Shown: piece after piece, positions 44,998 to 54,828 of the stretch
Position numbering within the stretch: the first letter of the stretch is position 1
Layout of the letters: every line of letters begins with the position of its first letter
Assembly: GCA_001936135.1 (NCBI GenBank)
Contig: CP012818.1
Span: 2,294,001 to 2,358,000 of the forward strand
Direction: 5' to 3'
Length of the DNA stretch: 64,000 bases
Source: Saccharomycopsis fibuligera x Saccharomycopsis cf. fibuligera
Taxonomy: Eukaryota; Ascomycota; Saccharomycetes; Ascoideales; Saccharomycopsidaceae
The notes under the pieces: generated by a model
What the model saw: the letters and a program-made list of their open reading frames with translations, nothing else
Told to the model about the DNA's origin: nothing
The model's database searches: none
Program-made: the position numbers and the translations under genes

Positions 44998-46680
44998 CTA
45001 CCGCTTCAATACCTCATCGACAATTTCGGCCAACAAAATAGCAGATTCTTCTTGCCAGCGTGGAGCCACCACTTGGACACCTACTGGAGTTCCATGTTGT
45101 TCTTCAGCATTATAGTATTTGGCAATTTTGTTTTCCTGTACATTTGCGTATTTTTGCTCTTTATCGTCCAAATCAATTGTCTTATCTGTCTTCAATACCG
45201 GCACCACCACCACTGAATAATCAAGAGTATTAAACTGTGCCGTATACTCCCCAATAAATTCTCCGACATCAGAAGTCTTGAATGAAGGAACATCAAAAAC
45301 TGGAGCAATCAACCCATCTACTGGTTTACCATCACTTGTCAATTTTTTTGTTTCTTCGAACCAGTACTTGTCTACTTTTTGTTGAGCATTGTACCTTTTC
45401 TTTGCTTGTTCCCAATGTTCGTGAATATGTTGGACTCCTTCTGGCATCGCATTGGCAAATCCTCCGGCAAGGGACAAGATCTCTGGGATTATGGGCTCAT
45501 TGTCTAATTTGCAAATATCAATCACTTCTTTGTAGCCATCAGCTGCATAGACTTCAATAGCAACTTGAGTCAACTCTGTACTAGATACTGGTGGATTCCA
45601 TTCAACAATTTCATGACCTTCATGTTTGAGCTTGTTAACAGTGGTTTCCACTGCTCTTGCTACTGGAGGGGCAGGATGTGCCACGCCGTTCCATCTCATC
45701 ACTGCAAACTTCTTTTTCTTCTTCTTGTCATTGTTATCAGTGCTATTTTTATTCTCGTTCCAGAAAGATTCACGCCACTCAATTGGTGGTACCTTAGGAT
45801 CCAAAAGCCATGGTTTGGCATCAATAAGCAACCTGGCCACGTATTTCAAATCCAGCAAATCTGGTGCCATTGGACCCACCACTGATGAAAGTACCGGTTG
45901 ATGAGCAAATGAGTTGGTCAAGTTCAAATATGGAAATCTTGAAGTTGATCCCTTGAGACCATAAATCCCCTGAAATGACGAAGGAACTCTAATGGATCCA
46001 CCAATATCAGTACCGAACCCCAATGGTGCTCCGTATGCACCCACCAACGCCCCTTCCCCGCCACTGGAGCCGCCACAGGAAAGTTTGCGATTCAATGAAT
46101 TAACTGTCTCGCCATAGATCAAGGACGTTGTAGTAAAGGCCATCATTGCTGGTGGAGTGGTGGTTTTGACGTAGAATACAGCTCCCATGTTCTGAAGCAA
46201 TATTGCGAGAGCAGATACCTCATTTTTCTGTTTTGGATGATTAACAAGGGAGACAAATCCCATTGCGGAATCAAGCCCTTTCAAATTAACTTGATCCTTC
46301 AACGAAATTGGAATCCCGTGCAAGGGGCCGCTAAGTTTATGGTGTGCGTTATAATATTCATCAAGTTGTTTGGCCCGTTCGAGAGCTTGGTCAATGAAAA
46401 TCTCAGAACAGCAGTTGGTGAGTTGATGGAGCAACGCTGCGCGGCGAGCAAAGACCAAAGTGACTTCGTATGCCGTCAACTCACCAGATTCAAGTTGTTT
46501 GAGTAGTCCCTGAACTGTAGTATGAGCAATTGTGGTTTCTTTTGCCGGGAGAATGCGATCCAAGTATTCTAAGGCGTTAGGTTCTTCCTCCGGGGATGGC
46601 ACAGATGGGAGAAGCCACTCTTTTGGAATGGCGTCGAATACTGATTGCCTTTTGGCCTCAGCCACTTCTTGCCAGGTCAT
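44998..46680 (-). CDS. AMD2: Amidase-signature enzyme, Amd2/acetamidase-like
   Basis: 560-aa amidase-signature hydrolase. The Lys-cisSer-Ser catalytic triad is visible as Lys128 (GIPISLKDQVN), Ser205 (SCGGSSGGEGAL) and Ser229 (GTDIGGSIRVPS). Length and flanking motifs (LHGIPISLKDQ, TTTPPAMMAFTT) match fungal acetamidases and yeast Amd2. It releases ammonia and a carboxylic acid from small amides; the substrate is not proven. No signal peptide. Its upstream neighbour is an acetyl-CoA synthetase gene, so an acetamide-to-acetyl-CoA route is an attractive but unproved idea. A TATA-like element lies about 95 bp upstream of the ATG. Confidence 0.88.
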   Translation of the reverse strand: MTWQEVAEAKRQSVFDAIPKEWLLPSVPSPEEEPNALEYLDRILPAKETTIAHTTVQGLLKQLESGELTAYEVTLVFARRAALLHQLTNCCSEIFIDQALERAKQLDEYYNAHHKLSGPLHGIPISLKDQVNLKGLDSAMGFVSLVNHPKQKNEVSALAILLQNMGAVFYVKTTTPPAMMAFTTTSLIYGETVNSLNRKLSCGGSSGGEGALVGAYGAPLGFGTDIGGSIRVPSSFQGIYGLKGSTSRFPYLNLTNSFAHQPVLSSVVGPMAPDLLDLKYVARLLIDAKPWLLDPKVPPIEWRESFWNENKNSTDNNDKKKKKKFAVMRWNGVAHPAPPVARAVETTVNKLKHEGHEIVEWNPPVSSTELTQVAIEVYAADGYKEVIDICKLDNEPIIPEILSLAGGFANAMPEGVQHIHEHWEQAKKRYNAQQKVDKYWFEETKKLTSDGKPVDGLIAPVFDVPSFKTSDVGEFIGEYTAQFNTLDYSVVVVPVLKTDKTIDLDDKEQKYANVQENKIAKYYNAEEQHGTPVGVQVVAPRWQEESAILLAEIVDEVLKR

Positions 46681-48130
46681 TGTTGGACGCTTTGAGGTAG
46701 TTTACTTATGATTGCGGGATCAATTTTTGGGAGAAGAAAGATTATTAAACAAATGTCGAATGGCTGAGGCTGCGTATAAATAGCAACTCTGTTATCGCGG
46801 AGTCCCGCGGACCAATCAGGAAACGAGCACACAAACCGCCCCGAACCATTAATCCCCAGCTTATAGTTTCCCCAGTAGAACATAACAAACCCACGCCCAC
46901 TGAACACGTCTCGTGCCACAGTGAAAATAATGAACCCTTTGTATACTTGCAGCAGCATTACTCGTAACTCCATGAGCGATCAACTCATGGCGTTATCTCC
47001 CACTCCCCGCTGCCATCTTTTTCATTATCGCTTTGCTTTATCTCGCCGCTGTTGGTGCTTGACTAGCCCCCGTCGCAGCGGCACTTTCAACCATTTTGGG
47101 AAAAATGATAGACTGGCACGCACACCGAATTTTGTTATCTGGCGAATGACAGTTTGATTCTGCCTTCTGGATTGACTCAGGTGCGACAAGCAAAGTAGCC
47201 CCCGTTTTTGCTTTGCTTTCTTTAGTCTGTAAAGTGCTGGATTCCCGCGCAATCTTTTATTTTTCTTATAAAATGAGTTGAAGACTCACAGCATCGGCTG
47301 TTTGCCGAAAGCCAACGTCTGCATCGCGTCTGGTGTTGCACATGTTAGAGGTGTTATCTTGTTCAGTCTCGAAACTTGCGTTCAGTGCTTGCGGCAACTA
47401 TCATAGATAAATGTGTGCGAGTCTCTGGACAAGCAGAATAATCTGCAGAATGTCCGAATATGATGCCTGCTTAGTCCAAGTATTCCGCCGGCAAAAAGGT
47501 CTTCGGGAAAAATGAGGCAGGCCGACGCACCAAAACGCCACTTGGACGAACGAGCAATGGACTCTTTTCAAGTAGCCAGAGGAAAAAACAACATTTATAT
47601 ACGCCGGATATCAACCCAACCCACGATTCGCACACACGAGGATGCAATCACGATGGATCTGCTGTATTGTAGCACAAGCTGCGTCCCACCAAATGCAACG
47701 TCGTGGAGTATCTTATCAAACGCGGACAGGCGCATGAGCGCGAAAAAGTCTGTGAGTGCTCCGTGCCCCTCAAAAGGACAATTTTCAACATGAGCGTTGT
47801 AGAGCCTGGATAGTTTTTTCGGTTATCCCAGACACTGCCACACGAGCAAAGAACAAGACAGGGCGGGGCTACGGCGGGGCTACGGTGAGGCTGAACGGCA
47901 GCAAAAATGTCAGATATACTGGGCAAGTGGCAAGCCAAAACTCGCGCTTATGCTTACTGTTCGTGGCGCGGGGAGGGATACTGAAGCCCGTAAGGCGTAC
48001 ATTCCTACTCAAAAAGACAGCAACAAGCATACGTAGCAGAAAACAGCAGGCGTGGCAAAACAGAAAGTCAAGCACGAAGCGAAGCAGAAGGGAAGCGAAC
48101 CGGGTTTGGAGAAAGGGAGCACGCCGCAGA
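46681..48130. other. AMD2 upstream region entering the GC-rich island
   Basis: 1.45 kb between the AMD2 start and the 3' end of the ACS1-like gene. From about 46.8-47 kb the sequence becomes markedly GC-richer although non-coding, with short repeats such as GGCGGGGCTAC twice near 47862-47885. Long plus-strand frames here are a by-product of GC content. No gene is supported. Confidence 0.45.
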
Positions 48131-50323
48131 CTACCAGTCTCTGAAGCTCAGGTCGCGGTTCACAATCTCAATCAAGTTCCGAACCGCCTCCGGATTGCTC
48201 AACGTGCTAATGTCCCCCAACTCTTTCTCTTCGCCGTTCAAGACCTTCCGCAAGATGCGTCTCATAATTTTCCCGCTTCTCGTCTTTGGCAAGTCATCGA
48301 CAATGAAGATCGCCTTTGGAGCAGCAAACGGACCGATTTCCTTGCGGACGGTCAACCTAAGGGTGGTCTTGACGTCGCTTAGCCACTGTTTGCGCTCCCG
48401 GACGCTCTGCTCTGGCGGAGTTGCCGTGCTCTTTTGGCCGCCACCGCCGCCGGAAACCCTGACGTCCTCGCGGAGCGATACAAACGCGGCAATCGCCTGG
48501 CCCATTAGCGGGTGGTTGTAGCCAACAACGGCGTTCTCCGCGACCAAGCCGTGCTCCAAAATCACGCCTTCGATTTCTGCCGTGGATAGCCGGTGGCCGG
48601 AAACATTGACGACGTCGTCAACCCTGCCCAAGATCCAGACGAACGTTTTGCTGCCGCTGCTGCTGCTGTCAACTTCGACGGCGGCGCCGTCGCCGGTGAA
48701 GAAGTACCCCGGGTACGGTTTGAAGTACGTTTCCAAGTACCGCTGATAGTCTCCCCATATGCCTCTTGTCAAGCTGGGAAAGGACTGCTTGAACGCCAAA
48801 ACCCCCTGGATTATGTCCCGCCCGGCGCCGCCAGGCGCAGGCGGGCCCGCGGCCGCGGCCGCGGGCGCAATCTCCCTCCCGCTGGCGGGATCCAAGATCG
48901 CCACATCCACGCCAAAAAACGGCGTCGAGACACTGCCTGGCTTCATCTCGGCGACCCCGGCACAAGGCGCAATCATGGGCCCGCCGTTCTCGGTCTGCCA
49001 GAACGTGTCCTGGACCGTGCATCTCGCGCGCCCCACCACGGAGTAGTACCACTCCCACACCTCGGGGGCGCAGGGCTCGCCAACGACGCCCAAGCTTCTC
49101 AAGCTCAGCAAGTCGTGCTTCCTCACGTGCTGGTCGCCGGCCCGCTTCAACAACCGTAGCGCGGTCGGCGCAATGTAGAAGATGTTGCAGCGGTGGGCGT
49201 CGACAATGTCCCAGAACCTGCCTGGGTGCGGGTGTGTCGGGGTGCCCTCGTAGACCACCGTCGTGGCCCCGACAAGCAACGGGGCGTAGCAGACGTACGT
49301 GTGTCCTGCGACCCAGCCGATATCAGCGGCGGTGAAGACGGTGTCGGTGGCGCACATGTCAAACACGTACTTTGCGGTCAAGAGAGCGTGGAGCAAGTAG
49401 CCTGCGGTGCTGTGGATGAGCCCCTTGGGCTTGCCTGTGCTGCCGGAGGTGTAGAGCAAGAACAACGTGTCCTCGGCGTTCACCGGGGTCGCCGGGCAGT
49501 ACGGCTTGAACTTGCTGACTTCGACATGGTACCACAAGTCGCCCCGCGAGGCGTCGAAGGGAACCGTTTCGCTGCCGGTGCGCTTCACGACGAGCACGTT
49601 TTTGACGGTGGCGCCAGTCTGCTTGAGCGCCTCGTCGACAATCCGCTTGGTCTCGATGGTCTTCCCGCCGCGCCTGGACTGGTCGGTGGTGATGACGAGT
49701 CTGGACCCGGCGTCGTTTATGCGGTCGCGGAGCGCACTGCTGCTGAAGCCGGCAAACACCACCGAGTGGATGGCGCCGAGGCGCGCGACGGCCAAGATGG
49801 CAATGAGCGCCTCGGGAACCATCGGCAAGTAGACGGCGACGGTGTCGCCCTTGCGGACGCCGAGGCCGGCGAGGACCTGGGCCAACTGGCACACCTTGGC
49901 CAACAACTCCCCGTAGGTGATGATCTGGCCTTCGTTTGGCTCGTCAGCTTCGTAAATGAGGGCCGGCTTGTCCGGGTTCCGGAACGCGTGGCGGTCGACG
50001 CAGTTGTAGCAGGCGTTCAACTCGCCTTCGAGGAACCAAGACGTGCCGAAGCCCAGGAGCGGGTACTTGACGGTCTGGAAGTCCTTGAACCAGGACAACT
50101 CTTTTCTTGCGTGGTGCCCGAAAAAGGCGGTCGGGTCGGCGATCGACTGGCGGTAGAGCGCCTGGTACTCTTCAAACGACTGCAAGTTGGGCGTGCCCGG
50201 GTGTCGTTTGCGCCAGTCTTTGGGGACGCCTACTGTTGGCGCGCTGTTGATGAGGTCGTGGTGCGACATGCTGGGGCTCTTCTTTTCCTTGTGCTGCTGT
50301 GCGTGTTGCGCGTTTCTGGACAT
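48131..50323 (-). CDS. ACS1: Acetyl-CoA synthetase, GC-rich divergent paralogue
   Basis: 730-aa AMP-forming acetate-CoA ligase. Adenylation motifs are intact: [57 protein letters not shown], and the catalytic-lysine region [11 protein letters not shown]. Compared with the paralogue at 52828 it has a longer N-terminus and Gly/Ala/Pro-rich insertions ([30 protein letters not shown]). The gene is very GC-rich, above all at third positions, yet almost avoids CTG. The protein ends in DLSFRDW. The symbol is by analogy with the two-gene yeast system: the other copy looks like ACS2. Short blocks are nearly identical to ACS2 in DNA sequence (see findings). Confidence 0.85.
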   Translation of the reverse strand: MSRNAQHAQQHKEKKSPSMSHHDLINSAPTVGVPKDWRKRHPGTPNLQSFEEYQALYRQSIADPTAFFGHHARKELSWFKDFQTVKYPLLGFGTSWFLEGELNACYNCVDRHAFRNPDKPALIYEADEPNEGQIITYGELLAKVCQLAQVLAGLGVRKGDTVAVYLPMVPEALIAILAVARLGAIHSVVFAGFSSSALRDRINDAGSRLVITTDQSRRGGKTIETKRIVDEALKQTGATVKNVLVVKRTGSETVPFDASRGDLWYHVEVSKFKPYCPATPVNAEDTLFLLYTSGSTGKPKGLIHSTAGYLLHALLTAKYVFDMCATDTVFTAADIGWVAGHTYVCYAPLLVGATTVVYEGTPTHPHPGRFWDIVDAHRCNIFYIAPTALRLLKRAGDQHVRKHDLLSLRSLGVVGEPCAPEVWEWYYSVVGRARCTVQDTFWQTENGGPMIAPCAGVAEMKPGSVSTPFFGVDVAILDPASGREIAPAAAAAGPPAPGGAGRDIIQGVLAFKQSFPSLTRGIWGDYQRYLETYFKPYPGYFFTGDGAAVEVDSSSSGSKTFVWILGRVDDVVNVSGHRLSTAEIEGVILEHGLVAENAVVGYNHPLMGQAIAAFVSLREDVRVSGGGGGQKSTATPPEQSVRERKQWLSDVKTTLRLTVRKEIGPFAAPKAIFIVDDLPKTRSGKIMRRILRKVLNGEEKELGDISTLSNPEAVRNLIEIVNRDLSFRDW

Positions 50324-51525
50324 TGAAGGCGACGCCGCGCCTGCGGGCCGACGAGCCGGAGCAGAGAGCCTTGCTTATATAGGCGTCTCGCAGGATGGCG
50401 GCGGGGGCGTCCTGTCTACAGCAGCAGCAGCAACAGCAGCAGCAACAGCAGCAGCAACCGCAGCAACCTGGCCGGGTGGATAGCCAGAGCGGTGACCTGC
50501 GTGCGGGCGGGCGACGCGCAACGGCTTTACCGTTTCGCTTACCGCTTTTTCGGGGACTGAGGACGGGGACTGGGCGGTCATTCACTGACCGAGAGCACCT
50601 TGCTGAGACGCGCGCGGCTGCTCTGGGGCGCCGCGAGGAGCTGGGCACCGCGTCGCTTGAGAAATGCTCTCGCGAAGACGAAGCAGAAAGGAAACGGTAA
50701 CCGCCGGAGGCACAGGCGCGTTTTGGAGATGAATCTCGCGGTGCTACTTCTTGTTGGCTGGTCCGCGGCACACGGCCGTTTTTGTCGCCTGTTTTCCCTC
50801 TTCACTCGCCGTCAGGGCCGAGGAACAATAGTGCGTCGCTTATCACACAATGTACTGTTTATGTCAAAGCAGAGAATGACGCTAGCGGCTTGACAGCCGC
50901 AGCAGGCGGCAGAGTGCTGCAGCAAGCGAGACGCCAGTAGCATGATACCGCAGCATGGCGCCGCATGGAGCAGCATGCGGCAGCATATTTTTGTCTCCGC
51001 ACACACTGCGCGGGCTCAGGCTTACAGTCCACAGTTCACGGTTTACGGTTTACGGTTCACGCTGCGAGCGTGAATGATGAATGATCTCGAGCTACCCACA
51101 AGCAGTGGCTGACAGCGCCGCCCCTGGCCAAGAAAGGCCCAACGGGTCGGGCCGAGGGAGCACGGGCACGACTGTTCTGGAAACTCCAGCTAGGCGTAGC
51201 CGGGCGGGCGTCGCGATGTGGTGGAACAGCGCAGTAGTGGGCCAATGGCGCTGGCTCCTCCCCTCTGGTGCACTCGCTCACTCACTCACTGCTGGGCTGT
51301 TTGTTTGTATTCGTTATACGGCGGCGCTGGTATTGCGTCGGGGCCACCCCGCGTGCTACGCGCACCACCACCGTCGCCGCCGCGATTCCCAAACCACGGG
51401 GAAGGAACAAACAAAAACAACAAAAAAAAACTGGTCTAGAAAAGTATTACAGTTGGTGTGAAATAGTTGCCACACGCACACGCTGTCCACCACCGCTACT
51501 CGCTCAACAGCCAGCACGCCCCACA
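50324..51525. promoter_or_regulatory. Divergent GC-rich promoter region (ACS1-like / SUS1)
   Basis: 1.2 kb of GC-rich non-coding sequence with a CAG-type repeat and short GCAGCA-containing inverted and direct repeats near 50890-50990 (GCAGCATG and relatives). No specific regulatory motif is certain. Long frames on both strands follow from the low stop density of GC-rich DNA. Confidence 0.45.
50416..50465. repeat. CAG/CAA trinucleotide microsatellite
   Basis: Interrupted (CAG)n(CAA) run in non-coding DNA upstream of the ACS1-like gene. Confidence 0.9.
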
Positions 51526-51837
51526 ATGACCAAAAACCAAGCAGACCTCAAGTCCCAAATCATCAAGCAGCTTGTCGAGTCCGGCAAGTACGACGAGCTC
51601 GCCATACTCCTCAAGCAGCGACTCCACGAGACCGGCTGGATCCCTGAGCTCCGTCGCCGCCTTGGGGAGATTCTCAGCAAAGAAGAAGCACAGTCGCCGG
51701 CGGATATCAAGTTCAACAGCGTCGTTTCCAAACTCGACTTGCTGGACTTGTACAACGCGAAGCTCGACCCGGAAACCAAAAAGACAGTGTACCTCCAGTT
51801 GCACCAGTTTTTGTTGGACAACTTTGAGGTGTTGTGA
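51526..51837 (+). CDS. SUS1: Sus1/ENY2, SAGA and TREX-2 subunit
   Basis: 103-aa small helical protein. LKSQIIKQLVESGKYDELAI, LLKQRLHETGW and the closing helix LQLHQFLLDNFEVL follow Sus1/ENY2 throughout. Sus1 sits in the SAGA deubiquitinase module (with Ubp8, Sgf11, Sgf73) and in the TREX-2 mRNA-export complex. The budding-yeast gene has two introns; here the frame is continuous without splice sites. It lies inside the GC-rich island between two oppositely oriented acetyl-CoA synthetase genes. The start ATG at 51526 is the first at which homology begins, although the frame stays open upstream. Confidence 0.9.
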   Translation: MTKNQADLKSQIIKQLVESGKYDELAILLKQRLHETGWIPELRRRLGEILSKEEAQSPADIKFNSVVSKLDLLDLYNAKLDPETKKTVYLQLHQFLLDNFEVL

Positions 51838-51903
51838 ATAGCGGCCACACCACAGCACCAGCCACACGCCACACACCACACACCACACACCACGCACCGG
51901 GCG

Positions 51904-51966
51904 CGGTACACTGTGCGTGCGCGGTACACAGTGCTCGGTACACAGTGCGCCAGTGCGCGGTACACG
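51904..51966. repeat. Four spaced copies of CGGTACAC(A/T)GTG
   Basis: Copies begin at 51904, 51922, 51936 and 51958; the last is cut after CGGTACACG. Each has the palindromic core GTAC. Confidence 0.85.
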
Positions 51967-52610
51967 CCTGTCTGGACAGCGAGCGCAGTGCTGGGATGCT
52001 CGTCCAACAGAAAGTGAAAGCCCAGCACACCGCAAAAGGGACAAAGGGCCAACAGCGAACCCTGGCAGCTAGCAGCAGCTAGCTAGCTAGCAGCTGCCGC
52101 CTGCCCCGCCCTTCTCCTCTCTCCTCTCGCCTCGCTGTCCCGCCGTCCGCAATTATTCCGCAGTGTGCGCCCCCGGCACTTCGCTACCGTTGGTGGCGGC
52201 GGCGGCTTCCACCCCTCTGGGTTTTTCCGCAGCCCCAGCCACCGTTGCTGCCGCCGCCGCTGCTGCTGCTATCAGCGAAAACTGGAGACTGCCAGCACAC
52301 CGCCATAGTCATTTGCAATTGCAATATTGCAATTGCACCGTTTTTCATTTGCTTTTTTTTACTTTTTTTACTTTTTTTACTCTTTACTTTTTTTGCTCTG
52401 CAATCTACTACATGCAGGCGCCGCCGCTGCGGTACCGCTTTCCCCACCGCGCACTGCAGCCACCACTGGTGCTGCCCAATGCCCAATACCAGTAGATTAC
52501 CATCTACCGGATCCATTATAAATATATTGCCCCATCCCTAGTCTTGTGGCCCTTGTCTGTTTGGCCAGCTTGTTTTTTGTGAAGAGCGTCTATCTCTTCT
52601 TTTGCTTTCC

Positions 52611-52706
52611 TGCTTTCTTTCCTTCCTGCTTTCTTTCCTTCCTGCTTTCTTTCCTTCCTGCTTTCTTTCCTTCCTGCTTTCTTCCTCTCTTGCTTTCTTT
52701 CCTTCC
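52611..52706. repeat. 16-bp tandem repeat, six units
   Basis: Unit TGCTTTCTTTCCTTCC: units at 52611, 52627, 52643, 52659 and 52691 are perfect and the fifth (52675) is degenerate. All are in exact 16-bp register, entirely pyrimidine except one G per unit. Located in the presumed 5' UTR of ACS2. Confidence 0.95.
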
Positions 52707-52827
52707 CGCCTCTCCAAAGTTGTTTGTTTACGCTCTGCTCTGTTTAATTGCCTGCCTATACTCTTTGCTGTGTATCTCATACCCGCTGTAACTCCCTGAC
52801 GCCACCGTCCCGCCAGCCGCCACTGCA

Positions 52828-54828
52828 ATGTCCAAACATTTAGAAAATGAGCACCTCATGCACGAGGACAAGGTGCTTCCCCCAAAAGACTGGGTCCAGA
52901 ACCACCCTTCCAAGCCCCACTTGAGCTCTTTTCAAGAATACGAAAAGCTCTACCGCCAGTCCATCACCGACCCGACCGCCTTTTTTGGCCAGCAAGCAAG
53001 AAAAGAGTTGTCCTGGTTCAAGGACTTCCAGACCGTCAAGTATCCCCCAGAGGGCTTCAACAGCTCGTGGTTCCTCGAAGGCGAGTTAAACGCCTGCTAC
53101 AACTGCGTCGACCGCCACGCGTTCCGGAACCCGGACAAGCCGGCCCTCATTTACGAAGCTGACGAGCCAAACGAGGGCCAGATCATCACCTACGGGGAGT
53201 TGTTGGCCAAGGTGTGCCAGTTGGCCCAAGTGTTGACCAGCTTGGGCGTCAAGAAAGGCGACACCGTCGCCGTCTACTTGCCGATGATTCCTGAGGCCAT
53301 AGTCACCATTTTGGCCATTGTTCGCATTGGCGCCATCCACTCAGTGGTGTTTGCCGGGTTCTCCAGCGGTGCGCTTAGAGACCGGATCAATAACGCCGAC
53401 TCCCGTATTGTTATCACTGCGGATGAGTCCAAGCGCGGCGGAAAAATTATCGAGACCAAAAAGATTGTTGATGAGGCTTTGAAGGAAACTCCGCAAGTTC
53501 GAAACGTTCTTGTTGTCAAGAGAACCGGCAACAGACACGTTCCGTTTGACGCTGGCAGAGACTTGTGGTACCATACCGAAGTGGCCAAGTACAAGCCGTA
53601 CGCTCCTGCTGTCCCTGTTAACTCCGAAGACCCATTGTTTTTGCTTTACACTTCGGGCTCCACCGGCAAGCCAAAGGGGATCCAGCACTCTACTGCCGGC
53701 TACTTGCTTGGCGCCCTTTTGACCACCAAGTATTCCTTTGACGTCAACGAGAATGACGTCTTGTTCACTGCCGGTGACGTTGGCTGGATCACCGGCCATA
53801 CGTATGTGGTTTACGGCCCATTGCTCAACGGAGCCACAACGGTGGTGTTCGAAGGTACCCCGGCCTACCCTGATTTCTCCCGTTACTGGCAGATTGTTGA
53901 AAAGTACAAGGTCACGCAGTTTTACGTGGCTCCCACTGCTCTTAGACTTTTGAAAAAAGCAGGCGACAAGTTTATTGAAAACCATGACTTGTCCAGCTTG
54001 AGGTCCTTGGGATCTGTGGGTGAGCCAATTGCCGCCGAGATTTGGGAATGGTACGATCAGAAGATTGGTCAAGGTAGATGCACTATCCAAGACACCTATT
54101 GGCAAACTGAAACCGGGTCTCACATCATTGCTCCGCTAGCCGGCGTGACCCCAACAAAACCCGGCTCTGCATCGTTGCCGTTCTTTGGTATTGACGTTGC
54201 CATTTTGGATGCCACCACTGGCGAAGAGTTGAAGGGTAATGCCGTGGAGGGCGTTTTGGCCATTAAGCAGTCGTGGCCAAGTATTACTAGATCCATTTGG
54301 CAAGATTACGACCGGTTCCAAGACACTTACTTCCGCCCGTATCCTGGATACTTCTTTACCGGAGACGGTGGTGCTAGAGACAAGGACGGCTTTTACTGGG
54401 TGCTTGGCAGAGTTGACGATGTCGTTAACGTTTCTGGCCATCGTCTTTCCACTGCAGAAATCGAAGCGGCAATAATCGAAAACCGCTTGGTGGGGGAAAA
54501 CGCTGTTGTTGGCTTCTCTCATGAATTGACCGGACAAGCAATTGCTGCCTTTGTCTCTTTGAAGAATAAAAACTTGCTGAACGAGGAAATTGAGGACGCC
54601 AAAAAGAATATCATTTTGGGGGTCCGTAAAGAAATCGGTCCGTTTGCTGCTCCAAAGGTGATTTTCATTGTCGATGACTTGCCAAAGACTAGAAGCGGGA
54701 AAATCATGAGACGTATCTTGAGAAAAATCTTGGCTGGTGAAGAAGACCAGTTGGGCGACACTTCTACATTAAGCAACCCCGCTATTGTGGACCATTTGAT
54801 TGGGGCTGTCAAGAGGTCAAAGAAGTAA
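52828..54828 (+). CDS. ACS2: Acetyl-CoA synthetase, main (Acs2-type) copy
   Basis: 666-aa AMP-forming acetate-CoA ligase producing acetyl-CoA from acetate, ATP and CoA for lipid synthesis and histone acetylation. Motifs: [60 protein letters not shown] and [15 protein letters not shown]. Length and lack of long insertions match Acs2 of yeasts. GC content is high in the first third and falls toward the 3' end, unlike ordinary genes of the window. It lies head-to-head with the GC-rich paralogue, with SUS1 in between, and shares near-identical DNA blocks with it. Confidence 0.95.
   Translation: MSKHLENEHLMHEDKVLPPKDWVQNHPSKPHLSSFQEYEKLYRQSITDPTAFFGQQARKELSWFKDFQTVKYPPEGFNSSWFLEGELNACYNCVDRHAFRNPDKPALIYEADEPNEGQIITYGELLAKVCQLAQVLTSLGVKKGDTVAVYLPMIPEAIVTILAIVRIGAIHSVVFAGFSSGALRDRINNADSRIVITADESKRGGKIIETKKIVDEALKETPQVRNVLVVKRTGNRHVPFDAGRDLWYHTEVAKYKPYAPAVPVNSEDPLFLLYTSGSTGKPKGIQHSTAGYLLGALLTTKYSFDVNENDVLFTAGDVGWITGHTYVVYGPLLNGATTVVFEGTPAYPDFSRYWQIVEKYKVTQFYVAPTALRLLKKAGDKFIENHDLSSLRSLGSVGEPIAAEIWEWYDQKIGQGRCTIQDTYWQTETGSHIIAPLAGVTPTKPGSASLPFFGIDVAILDATTGEELKGNAVEGVLAIKQSWPSITRSIWQDYDRFQDTYFRPYPGYFFTGDGGARDKDGFYWVLGRVDDVVNVSGHRLSTAEIEAAIIENRLVGENAVVGFSHELTGQAIAAFVSLKNKNLLNEEIEDAKKNIILGVRKEIGPFAAPKVIFIVDDLPKTRSGKIMRRILRKILAGEEDQLGDTSTLSNPAIVDHLIGAVKRSKK

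Larger units (their letters stand above)
51838..52827. promoter_or_regulatory. ACS2: ACS2 upstream region with tandem repeats and TATA box
   Basis: Includes CACACCA repeats (about 51860-51897), four CGGTACAC copies (51904-51966), CTAG-rich repeats near 52075-52090, T7AC units near 52350-52385, a TATAAATA at 52517-52524 about 300 bp before the ACS2 ATG, and a polypyrimidine 16-bp tandem repeat (52611-52706) between the TATA box and the ATG. Pyrimidine tracts near the start site are common in strongly expressed yeast genes. Confidence 0.55.

Noticed and set aside
47512-48382. Plus-strand frames in the AMD2-ACS1 spacer
   Set aside because: Composition follows GC content, one overlaps the end of the ACS gene, and no domain is seen.
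48593-50326. Long plus-strand frames opposite the ACS1-like gene (up to 377 codons)
   Set aside because: They mirror the conserved gene on the other strand; GC-rich DNA has few stops, and they resemble no family.
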